64,000 nt of DNA from Membranipora membranacea (Eukaryota; Bryozoa; Gymnolaemata; Cheilostomatida; Membraniporidae), in contig OU612074.1 in NCBI GenBank assembly GCA_914767715.1, positions 4,727,501 through 4,791,500 on the forward strand, given 5' to 3'. Positions within the stretch are counted from its first letter, which is position 1. Each line of letters starts with the position of its first letter. A program made the position numbers and the translations under genes. The notes beneath the pieces are model-generated. The model was not told the DNA's origin. It searched no databases and saw only the letters and a program-made list of their open reading frames with translations. Shown here piece after piece: positions 23,361 through 33,320 of this stretch.

Positions 23361-23652
23361 GAGAAATACAGGGGACACTAATAACGAGTTCTATAGAAAT
23401 GAAATCGGAGTCAAAGTACTAGTGGCCGATGGACACAGGACCAATTTTGCTGCACTGAAGCAGCTTGGCTGTGATTACGATAAAGGGCAGTACTTGCTTG
23501 ACCCCAACAACAAACCGAGCCATTGCATAGTAGGTATCGTCCACATGATGAAGTACTAAGAAATCTATTAGGAGAGTGGGAAGAGGTGATTGGGCCACAC
23601 GACACAGCCAGATTGTCTGATGTGAAAAAAAACCCTTGCTCAACTACAGGTG
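23361..23652 (+). pseudogene. P-element (THAP9-like) transposase relic, continuation
   Basis: After the LINE, the frame from 23408 reads VKVLVADGHRTNFAALKQLG, matching the family's V..L.cDG...N...lk.LG, and then DPNNKPSHCIVGIVHMMK, matching the DP.H..KL.RN region with Asp-Pro-Cys lost. One shift later it reads LRNLLGEWEEVIGP and ends at a donor-like GTGAAAA at about 23652. The same gene thus continues across the LINE insertion. Frameshifts and missing catalytic residues make it non-functional. Confidence 0.75.
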
Positions 23653-23899
23653 AAAAATTTACAGAAAAATAGGTGATCACTGGTTTTCAATGAATCTAGT
23701 CTGCTATCAAGTCTCTCAACTACAGTTTACCATATTGGCACACTGGGTTGAGAGATGAACATATTTATGAATGAGTTGCCTGTGAAATTTCTTGACTTTC
23801 ACCTCATACTGATTATTTTTATACAAAATAATAGGGAAAAGGCCGATTCCATCTTGGAAAAATGCTTACAAACCGACGCATCAACTACAAGGGTTATAT

Positions 23900-24083
23900 T
23901 ATAATGATAAATATAGGTCTATGGCGCCCATTGATGGAGTATTCCGATACAGTGTGGGACCCCACCCTCAACAAGGATATTAAATCGCTTGAAATTATCC
24001 AACACAAAGCCATCAACCGCCTCAAAAGACAGGGCTGCCTGCCGACACTACAACAAGCCCTTGCTAGGAAGACTGCAATATGA
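23900..24083 (+). pseudogene. Short LINE ORF2 C-terminal scrap
   Basis: The frame reads LWRPLMEYSDTVWDPTLNKD followed by IKSLEIIQHKAINRL. This matches the LVRP.LEYAS.VWDP...KDI..LE..Q.RA segment just past the thumb of jockey/CR1-group LINEs. The fragment is only ~60 codons long, with no tail, and differs from the LINE at 22480. Confidence 0.75.
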
Positions 24084-24522
24084 GGTAATGCACAGCATCG
24101 AAGCTCAATATTTTGATGATGAGATATCAGATGAATTATGATGGTTTTGACAAAAACAACAAGATTTGCTGCTAGAGGTAAGCTAACCTATATGTGTATA
24201 CAGAATCACAAATTTACCAAGGTATTTTCTACCAAGGACCATATAAGAGACAACAAAAATGAGGCAATAACATAGGATGATGCCGGCCAACCTCCGCGAT
24301 TACTTCACAGCTTATGAAGAGAGCGGAGATATAATTGGCTGCACCCAAGAAATACCCTATGTGCTTGGACAAGAGAATGTCTCTGTTCATAATCCGAAAA
24401 AGCAGACCAGTTTGCTAGTAACTGACTAACAGTTAGAATGGATGCGTATAAATTCTGCTTTGATGCAGATCTAGAAGCAGTTTTTAAAGATCTCCTAGCA
24501 AGGTTCCATACAAGACAAATCA

Positions 24523-24753
24523 GCAACACCATTTCGTGGGCGAGAGTCTTTTACATACCTGTTCAAATTTGTATTGCATTTGAACAAATAGGGGCCTCTT
24601 GGCAGCTTCTCAAATACACCTATGTCTAACAGCCGCCTCAAAAACATGCCTCGGTTGATGAAGGCTTTTGATGATGCGTGTTGTTTCCTCATGATTATAT
24701 AAACCATTCATACTGAGTTCCTATTGGCTAATAACTAAGCATAAGTCATGTGA
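24523..24753. repeat. Left arm of a ~230 bp inverted repeat
   Basis: Pairs with 24938-25169 at roughly 80-85% identity by eye, around a ~184 bp loop. The outer ~90 bases on each side (from about 24435 and to about 25260) show weaker similarity. The arm contains a coding-like run, RLKNMPRLMKAFDDACCFLM, preceded by LHLNK-stop-GPLGSFSNTPMS. Confidence 0.88.
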
Positions 24754-24937
24754 CCTTTGGGGTATAATGCCTGGTTAAGATCAGATATTATTTGATTATT
24801 TCATTATCCAGAATGTGTTGGTGAGTTTGAATTGAGAATACAGACATAAATGTTGAGGATTAGATCGACTGATACATTGAAAATACCATAGTTTAGTGCA
24901 AAATTCAGTTTTTAATGCAAGTTGATAAGCCATAATA

Positions 24938-25169
24938 TCACATGACTTATGCTTAGTTATTAGCCAATAGGAACTCACTATTAATGGTATATATAATCAT
25001 GAGGAAACAATATGCATCATCAAAAGCCTTCATCGACTGAGGCATGTTTTTGAACCGGCTGATAGACATTGATGTATTTGAGAAGCTGCCAAGGGGCCCT
25101 TATTTGTTCAAATGCAATGAAAGTTTGACCAGGTATGAAAAAGCCTCTCGAGCACGAAATGGTGTTGTT
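24938..25169. repeat. Right arm of the ~230 bp inverted repeat
   Basis: Reverse complement of 24523-24753. Read on the minus strand it encodes the matching run RFKNMPQSMKAFDDAYCFLM, preceded by LHLNK-stop-GPLGSFSNTSMS. The in-frame stop is at the same codon as in the other arm. Confidence 0.88.
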
Positions 25170-25359
25170 AATTTATCTGGTTTTGTGAACCCTGCTTGGG
25201 GACCTTTAATGAGGTAATAAATACTGAAGATGATGATGTCTGCTTGTTGACAACTAACATTCACAGGGAATAAGGTCTCCTCAGTCATCATGGAGGGAGC
25301 ATTTTTAGCCACAATACTCCACAATGGAGTATCTACCGGCCAGAATTACTATTGGGAAA

Positions 25360-25520
25360 CACTGAGCCAAGGCCTGACTGCAATGTCTCAATTCTTTAGC
25401 AAGTGAATTTTAAAAACATAGCTGATAATAATTGTACTTAGCCAAGGCCTGACTAAAATGTATCCAATCTTGAGCCAGTGAATTTTCCAAAAGTCAAGGC
25501 CTGACTCCAATGTCCTAAAT
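25360..25520. repeat. Three degenerate tandem copies with CAAGGCCTGACT
   Basis: The motif CAAGGCCTGACT followed by AATGT..CAAT/AAATCTT..AGTGAATTTT occurs near 25365, 25442 and 25496. It lies just before the zinc-finger frame. Confidence 0.75.
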
Positions 25521-25523
25521 CTT

Positions 25524-26228
25524 GTGTCTACTGTTAGCCCCCTGGTATTACAGCCCACTATGGAGGAGTACTTAGAACAAATGATGATGCAGAGAAGCCA
25601 GAAACCAAAAGGAAGGTCATATACAAAAAGGCAAAAGAAAATTATCGCCCAAGAAGATCTTGTCCAAAACACAAGATCTAGTTCCAAAAACAGAAGGAGA
25701 GCTAGTCCCAAAACATATCAATTAGAGAGTATGAAAAAACACAATAAAAAAAATAGCGGACCGCCTGTTATCCCGTCTGAAGACTTGGAAATCGGGAGCC
25801 GCCACAACCATACCAAATATATGTCCTCAGACATGTTCTTCTACATGAGATGTATAAAGAACCTTCAGGAGTGTACCATATGTAATTATAAAAAAGCCAT
25901 TAAGACCCGTCTGCACTTGCATATCATGGAGCACTACATCTCCATGTTCTGCAGCTGCGGGTTTGGAGCAAACAGGAGGTTGACTGTTTGTAAATCAGAA
26001 AGGTCTAAATTGGAGGGCACCGATCACCTCAAGATGCGATGCCATTTTGACGACTTTAAAAGAAAATATTTTGATGTGGGAGGAAACCGGCAGTTTCCAA
26101 AACTTCACAAAGCCAAAGGGGACGAATACAGTAACGAGAAAGAGGGACCAGTAACAAATCTAGTAACAACCTCGACCAGTGTAGTTTCTTCAATGCATGA
26201 CTTCAAGCCGCCCTACATGATATATTGA
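25524..26228 (+). CDS. Basic protein with a C2H2-type finger plus CxCGFG motif, family not recognised
   Basis: An uninterrupted 234-codon frame. The first ~80 residues are basic and low-complexity (many Lys, Arg, Ser, Gln). Near residue 115 comes ECTICNYKKAIKTRLHLHIM with H four residues on, a classical C-x2-C-x12-H-x3-H finger, followed at once by MFCSCGFGANRR. A second, decayed copy of the same pair lies 700 bp downstream. ORF1 proteins of some LINEs and domesticated transposon genes have this basic-plus-finger layout. The finger is also followed, in the downstream copy, by an RRM-like relic, so an ORF1 origin is my preferred reading. The frame is open, but I cannot say it is expressed. The start at 25524 is only the first ATG, and an upstream exon is possible. 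Confidence 0.5.
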   Translation: MSTVSPLVLQPTMEEYLEQMMMQRSQKPKGRSYTKRQKKIIAQEDLVQNTRSSSKNRRRASPKTYQLESMKKHNKKNSGPPVIPSEDLEIGSRHNHTKYMSSDMFFYMRCIKNLQECTICNYKKAIKTRLHLHIMEHYISMFCSCGFGANRRLTVCKSERSKLEGTDHLKMRCHFDDFKRKYFDVGGNRQFPKLHKAKGDEYSNEKEGPVTNLVTTSTSVVSSMHDFKPPYMIY

Positions 26229-26570
26229 AGTCATTGGTATTATTGTTCAATACCATTTATATTGTATTGAAATGGGAAGAATGTTATAATACCCTTTGTG
26301 TTATGATCCCTCTCTAATAACCCTCTCTAATTGCCCCTCAACCGCAAACCTAGAAAAGAGGTATTTGCTCCCAGAAGACCAAGCCCTATCAGTAAAAACA
26401 ACCGCTGGGTAGAGGCTATGGAGAAAAAGCAACAAGCCATTGCAGAAAAAAAAAACAATATCTCCTGTTAAAGAGAAAATGATTAAAACAAAACAAGACC
26501 AGTATACACTTATCAATAGAGAATATCTTGACAAGGGAACAGAAAAACATACATAAAGAGAGTGAGTTAA

Positions 26571-27450
26571 CTGAAGGAATGTACTCTATGCACATTCAAC
26601 AGTAAAAATACAACCAGGTTGGCTCTACATATTGGAAGACACTTCTCAGCAATGTTTTGCCGATGCGGGTTTGGCGAAACTAGAAGAGACACTGTCATGC
26701 GACACCTAAACCCTAAACGGTACCCTAGATAAATCTCTGAGGATTTAGTGGGTCTCTGAGGATTTAGATCGTAAAATGGAACTATTGGGAAAATCACTGT
26801 CTCAAGGAATTAAAGGTACTTTAACTTATGCTAGTGCGGATAGATAGCTGCTAGATATTCATCATGCTGCTCCACAAAGTAAATCTAATTCTAAGAGTAC
26901 ACATCAACCCCAACCTTCAACTAACAACTCAAAACCAGGAACATCTTCTATAAATATAGATGCCAACACAACTATAAACGACAAACAGGGAGCTACAAAC
27001 CAAATACAACCTAAACACCATACGCCTTTTGTTAGCTCATATAAAATTGTGGTTAGCATCAAGGAAGGAAGCCCTTTACATCAAAACTACAACCAGGATG
27101 AAATTAGGAAAACAATCAACACCTACTTTGGTCCAACCGTTGTGGAAATGATAAACAAGTCCTCATTTAAACCGATCAACCCTCGACTTATGATTCAATT
27201 TCGAAATCTGTAAACAGCCAAATCCATAAATCATAAGTGTGAAAACACTCTTTTGAGGTTCATATTCACGCCTAACTATTGACCCAATAAAGCTGAAAGA
27301 AAACTCAGTAATAATAAAGGGTGTGCCAGGTAGACATCAGTGACTCAGGTGTCCTTGATGATGTCAAAAAGATCTACAATATGGCAGAAGCCAACCGTCT
27401 GTACAAGAACGGCAAGAGGCTGCGACTTTTAATGATTTTTATAAGAAAGC
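26571..27450 (+). pseudogene. Decayed second copy of the finger protein with RRM-like remnant (ORF1-like)
   Basis: At 26571-26730 a frame reads ECTLCTFNSKNTTRLALHIG with the final His in place, then MFCRCGFGETRR. This is the same C-x2-C-x12-H-x3-H plus CxCGFG pair as in the frame at 25524. It soon meets a stop. Further downstream come a Ser/Thr/Asn/Gln/Pro-rich linker (26870-27030), then SFKPINPRLMIQFRNL and a stop. At about 27340-27420, VLDDVKKIYNMAEANRLYKN followed by GKRLRLL resembles the end of a LINE ORF1 RRM (..DDV..iy..a...r..KNGkplRl). Lys/Glu-rich coiled-coil-like sequence follows near 27780-27980. The reading frame is interrupted many times. Confidence 0.5.
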
Positions 27451-28410
27451 CATAGCATCGGGAATCAGCCTTCCTTCAGCACACATTTTATGTCACATCA
27501 AATATAATGACAAATTTGTTTTAATTTTTTGCGTAATTTAATTCTGAGAAACATCCAGCTTCAATTGATAACTTTTTCAGCAATATACTAGCATCTAACT
27601 TTGACAGTATATAATTCATGTTCAATCATTAAACATAAATCGTTCAAACACATTACCTTTTTCTTCATTTGTTTTCTTCATTGTTTTTTTTTTCCCTTTA
27701 TTTCAATGGCTGCTTTTGAAAAACATTCTCATCGAATGAAAATCATGCCAATAAAGTAAAGAGAAACAACCCCAAAAGTAAGTAGAGTACACTTCCAAGA
27801 ATTCAAAGACTTTTTGTGGTATTCAGACTATGTCCCCCACTAAAATACCAAGGTACCAAAGGAAGAAGAGGTGGATCATAAACATAATAAAGAAATGTGC
27901 TCTGTAATCGTAGAGATGAAGAGGAGTCTACAGAGTAAAATGGAGAGGATTGAACGCCTCGAGACTACTCTTCAATTATGATCAATTATGCTAATTGATG
28001 ATGGGGTGAGAGCTATTGATTTACTAACCTTACTTGTTTATTTTTATGTTTTTATGAAAAAATTAATACACCTTACTTGCCATTATGATCATTCATTTTC
28101 GTCTTGGCTACTGAGGTGTTAACATGCAATCAATGTCGGTTTATTGAAATTGACTATTCTATTGTGTCCTTATAATACTCAAGTGTCTCCAGGTTAAATA
28201 CTGGAGCAGCCTGACTAATGGCTATATCTCATCATATTGAACCTGCAAATCTTAAGATTTCCAGGTCCTAAGTGCCCATAGCAATTTTAGATTTGGCTCA
28301 GGAGTGATCTCAGACCTCAGTTTCTATTGTATCATGCACAGAGCAACCAGTTGGGAGTCAGGCCAAGTGCCTATATTACCTTCTGTTCAAGAAGTCTTGG
28401 TGTGGTCATT
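27451..28410. other. Mostly non-coding; short Glu/Lys-rich scrap only
   Basis: Apart from the coiled-coil-like scrap near 27780-27980, nothing gene-like is visible. Confidence 0.35.
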
Positions 28411-28715
28411 GCAAGAGATTGTAATTGGCCTGGAACATCAGATGATTAGTTGCATTGGTAGATAGACATTGTAGCTGAGATTGCAACAGATGATATTAAA
28501 GTCCTGCATAGTGGTGTGGTTATGTTTGCGTAAGTTTGTAATCAACCTGGAACATCAAGTGATTAGTTGCATTGGTGCATAGATATTTTATCTGACTAGA
28601 TTGGATCTGAGGAGATTCCAGTCTTGATGTGATCCTATAAGCATGAGATTGAAATTGACCTGTCACAACAAGTGGTTAGCTGCATTTGTACATAGACATT
28701 ATGATTGTATACATA
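28410..28715. repeat. Three degenerate ~115 bp tandem units
   Basis: GAGATTGTAATTGGCCTGGA ... TTAGTTGCATTGGTAGATAGACATT repeats at about 28416, 28530 and 28640, with spacings of 110-115 bases. The third copy runs up to the 5' junction of the LINE. Confidence 0.75.
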
Positions 28716-28717
28716 AA

Positions 28718-30215
28718 AAGGGTAAAAAATTATCGATCAATATCCTCGCTTCCAATTCTGTCAAAGATATTTGAACATGACATGAAAAATCAGATGATGT
28801 CTTACATAGAGAAACACAACCTATTTCCAGACCAACAATTCGGATTTCGTCAGAATCATTCAACCGAGCAAATGTTGCTATCTGTGCTGCAACAATGGAA
28901 AACTAAACCTGACCAATCCACTCCATGTTACATTGGAGCCTTATCCCTAGATGTCCGAAAAGCATTTGATACGATCAATCACAAACTTCTTCTATACATA
29001 CTGGATAAAAAACAATTCTCCAGTTCTGCAATAGCACTACTTCGATCATATCTTCAAAACCGATCCCAAGTAATGAAAGTGGGGTTGTCACGATCTAATT
29101 CACAAGCAATCACCTGTGGGGTACCTCAAGGCTCAATTCTGGGTCCTATCCTCTTTAACTTAGCCATCAATGGATTGCTAGCAACATTTGAAAATTTATT
29201 CCCTTATGCAGATGATACGCTAATCTGCTGTACAGCCACAAGCATAGATGAAGTACTAATGGAGTCCAATACTCTGCTAAGGAAAGCATCAGATTGGTAT
29301 CATAGCCACTTACTGAGACTCAACATTGAGAAAACACAATTGTGCATATTTTCCAACAGAAACATTAAAAACTTTTACCACATCAATTTTCAAAACTCAA
29401 AAATTCAGACAAAACTCTCTATCAATGTACTAGGGGTTACCCTGGATACTGATTTATCTTTCCACATCCATGCCAATGAAACGGCAACCGAAGCAAACAA
29501 AGTAGTATACCTACTCTCAAAACTGAAAAAATACATGAATGTTGAGGAATCCTTAAGGACTTACAAAATTCTCGTCAGACCTATCCTAGAATACTGCTCA
29601 TCTATCTACCTAGAAGGCACTCAAAAAACATCCGACACAATTGAAAAAATTCAGAATAAAGCAATTAGAATCATAATATCTGCACCTAAAAAGTTTTCTG
29701 TCACAACTGGTAGATCACTCTTAAACTTGCCCACCCTGAAAAGTAGAAGACATTACCTATTTCACAAATTTACACATAAAAAAATATTCATAAATAAAGC
29801 ATCAAAGCATATTCTTCGCCTGGTGCAAAAGTCCAATAAACACCAACGCTCCCTTAGAAGTAAATGTTCAGTAATAAAACCTTCTTTTAGGACACATTTT
29901 GGCAAAACAGCTCTCTTAAATCTGCTGCACAATTTCAGACTGAAATGCAAAACGGCTGACAGTCTACTATCTTTTAACTAATACTTTTGATAATAATCGT
30001 CACAAGAACAATAATTTTATATATATATATCCATCATTTTCTATTTCTATAAAGCCACATATAACTTACTTTCCCATTTCTAGAACATCGTCATTTATTT
30101 ATGTGTAACCCCTTTTTTTGTGTGTATTTAACTGTGTGTAGAGGTCAACAAGTTACTTTTTAACTACTCTGTTATCTGTAAACTTTCTTGAAAACCTCTT
30201 TAAACAAATAAATAA
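28718..30215 (+). mobile_element. 5'-truncated LINE with a near-complete reverse transcriptase
   Basis: The frame to 29981 has no internal stop. It contains YRSISSLPILSKIFEHDM, QQFGFRQNHSTEQMLL, the palm motif SLDVRKAFDTINH, GVPQGSILGPILFNLAING (motif B), LFPYADDTLICC (catalytic YADD), LNIEKTQLCIFSN, a thumb region and VRPILEYCSSIYLEG. All palm catalytic Asp residues are present. The endonuclease and RT fingers are missing; homology starts abruptly at about 28718, and the first ~10 codons of the open frame are not LINE. A ~230 bp 3' UTR ends in AAACAAATAAATAAATACA. The group is jockey/CR1/I-like. It is the best preserved LINE here and probably a recent insertion. Confidence 0.93.
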
Positions 30216-31115
30216 ATACAATCACATGAGATTGCAGCCATTTTGTTCAAATATTTACTTCTTGTCCTGGTGGTAAATTAGCCCTGGGACCATAGATACC
30301 AAGAAAAGATGAGAGGGGGATGTTTACAACAAGGCAATTCTAGAACAAGGGGAACAGATAAGGAGACAGACAAAAGCCAGCATCAAGCTGGAACAAGAGG
30401 GTAGAAGACTAGAAGTAGTACAGCACCCTGCCTGTCACTGTGAAGGACTACCTACAGCAGGTAACAGTACATATAACAATTAACACTTGCAGCTAAACAC
30501 TGTTAACTAATTGAGGCACTCCTTCTTCTACTTTCTGAGTGTTCAATTTCTACAAAGGTATACAGAGGTATAAATAAGTTGCCAGTTTGTCTGTGTGTAT
30601 GTATGTATGTATGATATGATGAAGGTGAAATTAATAAATAATAATAATAATAATAATAATGATGATGATGTACTGACAGTTAGTACTGTAGTTAGACAAT
30701 ACAGCAGCAAATGAAGATGATAGTTGGAGTAAGCAGCTGATACTTACATGCAAAGTTGAAGGCACAATGATGATAGATGATATTTGTACACAGACTGAAC
30801 CTTAGTTGTTTGTGAAAACAACAACTTCTTGGATTGGTCACTGGTGAAAAAGTCTCTTTCTTCTTTGTCTGTTTTGTGTGAACTGGTAACAGTGCATTTT
30901 ATTTTTATTTGAAGGTAGTTGTTGAATGGTAACAACAGAAAGGTTTTTGTGTCAGAAAAGAAGAGACAACTCTCGAAGTACTAAAAAAGAAGGAAGAGTA
31001 AGGTCCTCCAAGAATAATCACTAATTATTAATTGGTTATAAATTTTATATATGAGACACATATGTCCATATCAGTAGTACCAGGTGCCTTTGAAAGGCAG
31101 GACACTATGGAGCAT
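30216..31115. other. Non-coding stretch with microsatellites
   Basis: Holds a (GTAT)n run at 30595-30613, and (AAT)n followed by (GAT)n at 30636-30670. No gene is recognised. Confidence 0.5.
30636..30670. repeat. (AAT)n-(GAT)n microsatellite
   Basis: About eight AAT/ATA units are followed directly by four GAT units. Confidence 0.95.
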
Positions 31116-31561
31116 CAGGGCTCTCAACCTGGGAGGATCCAAAACCTGAGTTTAGCCGATACCATGTTGCAGGTGGCATTTCAAAGGCGTAAAACGCTCT
31201 GTGCACAAACAGCTCAGAGTTTGAGAGCTCTGTTAGCCTCCTCAATGGGTCTGGCCGCCAATGCCTAGCGATCAAATAAGGCCTCTGCATATGAATAATA
31301 CATTATACTTGGTTTTTTTAGAGTTGTTAGCAGATCATTGATAAAAAATCACAGTAAAATTCATCCTGGTTAATGTAATAAATATATCACAACATGAAAC
31401 TGTTTCTTTATAATCATATAACTAGGCCACACAGAGAGAAATTCCCCAACTTCTATGAATATGAAGCAAAATCTGAGTTTTTAGCTAACATTCTAAAATT
31501 GCCTGAGTTGAATCCACAAACCTGAGTAACTCGGGCTAAATCTGAGTGGTTGAGAGCCCTG
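31116..31561. mobile_element. hAT-like MITE, 446 bp, TIR CAGGGCTCTCAACC
   Basis: The left end CAGGGCTCTCAACC matches the inverted right end GGTTGAGAGCCCTG exactly. A second inverted block follows (ACCTGAGTTTAGCC against the region near 31525-31540). GAGCAT lies directly outside both ends, a partial match to an 8 bp duplication. The ends are typical of hAT elements. The 78-codon frame over the left half is incidental. Confidence 0.85.
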
Positions 31562-32232
31562 GAGCATTAGCACTGAGGCATTCAATTGTGGGCGACTTAA
31601 CGACATTGGAAGGTGTAGTAGCATTGGTGTTAATATTGACTTGCAGCTCATATACAAGGTTTTTTTGTTGATAACTTGATCACTGCAACTTTGATTGGAT
31701 TTTGAGACTGAAAATTTCAATAGATTTTGCAGTTTTATACAAATTTAGGCAAAAAAAGCTTTTTGAAGAAGAAATAACATCAAGTTGATGACAAGATGCT
31801 GCTGATTATAAAGCACATCACAAAATAAAGTACAGCTATGCTGTAGTATGTTGGATAGGCCCTGGGGGCCGATGTCTGGGAGACATGTCCCAAGACACCT
31901 ATGAGAGTTGTATAACAAAAGGCCTTTTGTTTGGTGAACAAAGGAGTACAATGGCAGGCAAAGTTTGCTTGTCTGAATGCATGTTGGGTGTGTGTGATCG
32001 ATGGCTGGGGAACGTGTATACTAGACTCAGTTCTCCACTTTTGCTACACTCATTTGTGGGTATACACAATCCACCCGATGCTACAATATGTAGGAACCAC
32101 TGGTAAAGGGTATTTTACAACTGTACTTTATTTTGTAATGCAATTTTCAAACCAAACACAATCAGATCAAAATTGAACTAGTTATGAACAAAAAACCTGG
32201 ATTATGGACAGTACATCAATGATAACTATCCC
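31562..32232. other. Non-coding stretch, nothing recognised
   Basis: Overlapping short ORFs at 31885-32176 lack motifs. Confidence 0.4.
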
Positions 32233-32450
32233 TGTTACATCGTTGTGTTGTTACGTCGCCCATAATTAAGTGCCTCACTTCAGCCAAGGACTCCTTGCTT
32301 CAGCTGTCTATTGTGTCCTGTCTAGGTTCATTATTAAGTCTGTGGTGGGAGCTCATTGGTTGGATCTGATCTGATTCAAGTAATCTCACTCAGAGCGTTA
32401 GGCTCCACGATCGAGATATATAGTAATTTAGACAGCAATTAGATGTAACA
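32233..32450 (+). repeat. Possible LTR (218 bp) upstream of the gypsy pol relic
   Basis: The segment opens TGTTAC and closes GTAACA, the perfect short inverted ends expected of an LTR, and lies just upstream of the Ty3/gypsy fragment. No second, near-identical LTR was found. A distantly similar start (TGTTATTGAGACGCCC) lies right after the pol stop at 34534. No primer-binding site is evident. Confidence 0.35.
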
Positions 32451-32529
32451 ATGATGCAACAGACAGTGTGGGTGTAAGAGCGATTCAGATGTTATAATGC
32501 AAATATTGTAATTTTGTAAACCAAATATT

Positions 32530-33320
32530 GTAAATTTGTAGACTGCGAAGTTGAAGGGCTGTGGAAGCCAGTAGCATTTGCCTCCAGATCGCTCAACGCA
32601 GCAGAGACTAGATATGCTCAGATAGAAAAGGAGGCATTGGCCATTTGTTGGGCTTGTGACAAATTCCATTACTATCTCGCTGGACGAAAATTCAGAATTG
32701 AAACGGATCACAAGCCTCTAATATCAGTGCTCGGTGACAAGGAACTTGCTAAACTACCACTGCGCGTGCAGAGATTCCGGTTACGAATGATGTCCTATGA
32801 CTACGACATATTCTACACTCCAGGCGAAAAGTTTTGGCTGATGCTTTGTCAAGAGCGCCGGTGGAAGTGGAGCCGTCGGAGTCCTCTGAAAGTCTGATAG
32901 TCAGCGAAATTGTAGATGCGTTGCCCATCTCCAAAGCTCGTCTCTCTCGATTCCAGGCCTCAACGGCAGCTGATGAAGAATCATACTGGTTGCTGAAATA
33001 TGTGACTGATGGGTGGCCTATATTTCATAAAGTCCATGTCTCAGTGCAGAAGTTCTATTCTCATAGACACGGAGATACAGGGAGTTATCTACTACTGGGA
33101 CAGAGTGTTTGTTCCACAGCCAGAGAGAGAGAAGGTTTTACAAGATATCCATAGAGGACCCCAAGGAGAGAATAAGTGTGTACGCAGAGCAAACTCTCTA
33201 GTTTGGTGGCCAGGTATCACTTCGCAAATCCGAGAGTTGGTGAAAGCCTGCCCAAAGTGCACAGAGTTCAGGAGAATCCCGAGAGAACCTCTATGCAGTT
33301 TACCTCTACCAGATAGATAG
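32530..33320 (+). pseudogene. Ty3/gypsy pol relic: RNase H and integrase zinc-binding domain
   Basis: From about 32540 the frame reads AFASRSLNAAETRYAQIEKE and then AICWACDKFHYYLAGRKFRI and ETDHKPLISVL. This is the RNase H end of a Ty3/gypsy reverse transcriptase, with Glu and Asp residues kept. A shift near 32830 leads to LSRAPVEVEPSE. A second shift near 33050 leads to the integrase HHCC region, with WWPGITSQIRELVKACPKCT. Gag, protease and most of the RT are missing, so the copy is internally deleted as well as frameshifted. Confidence 0.92.
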
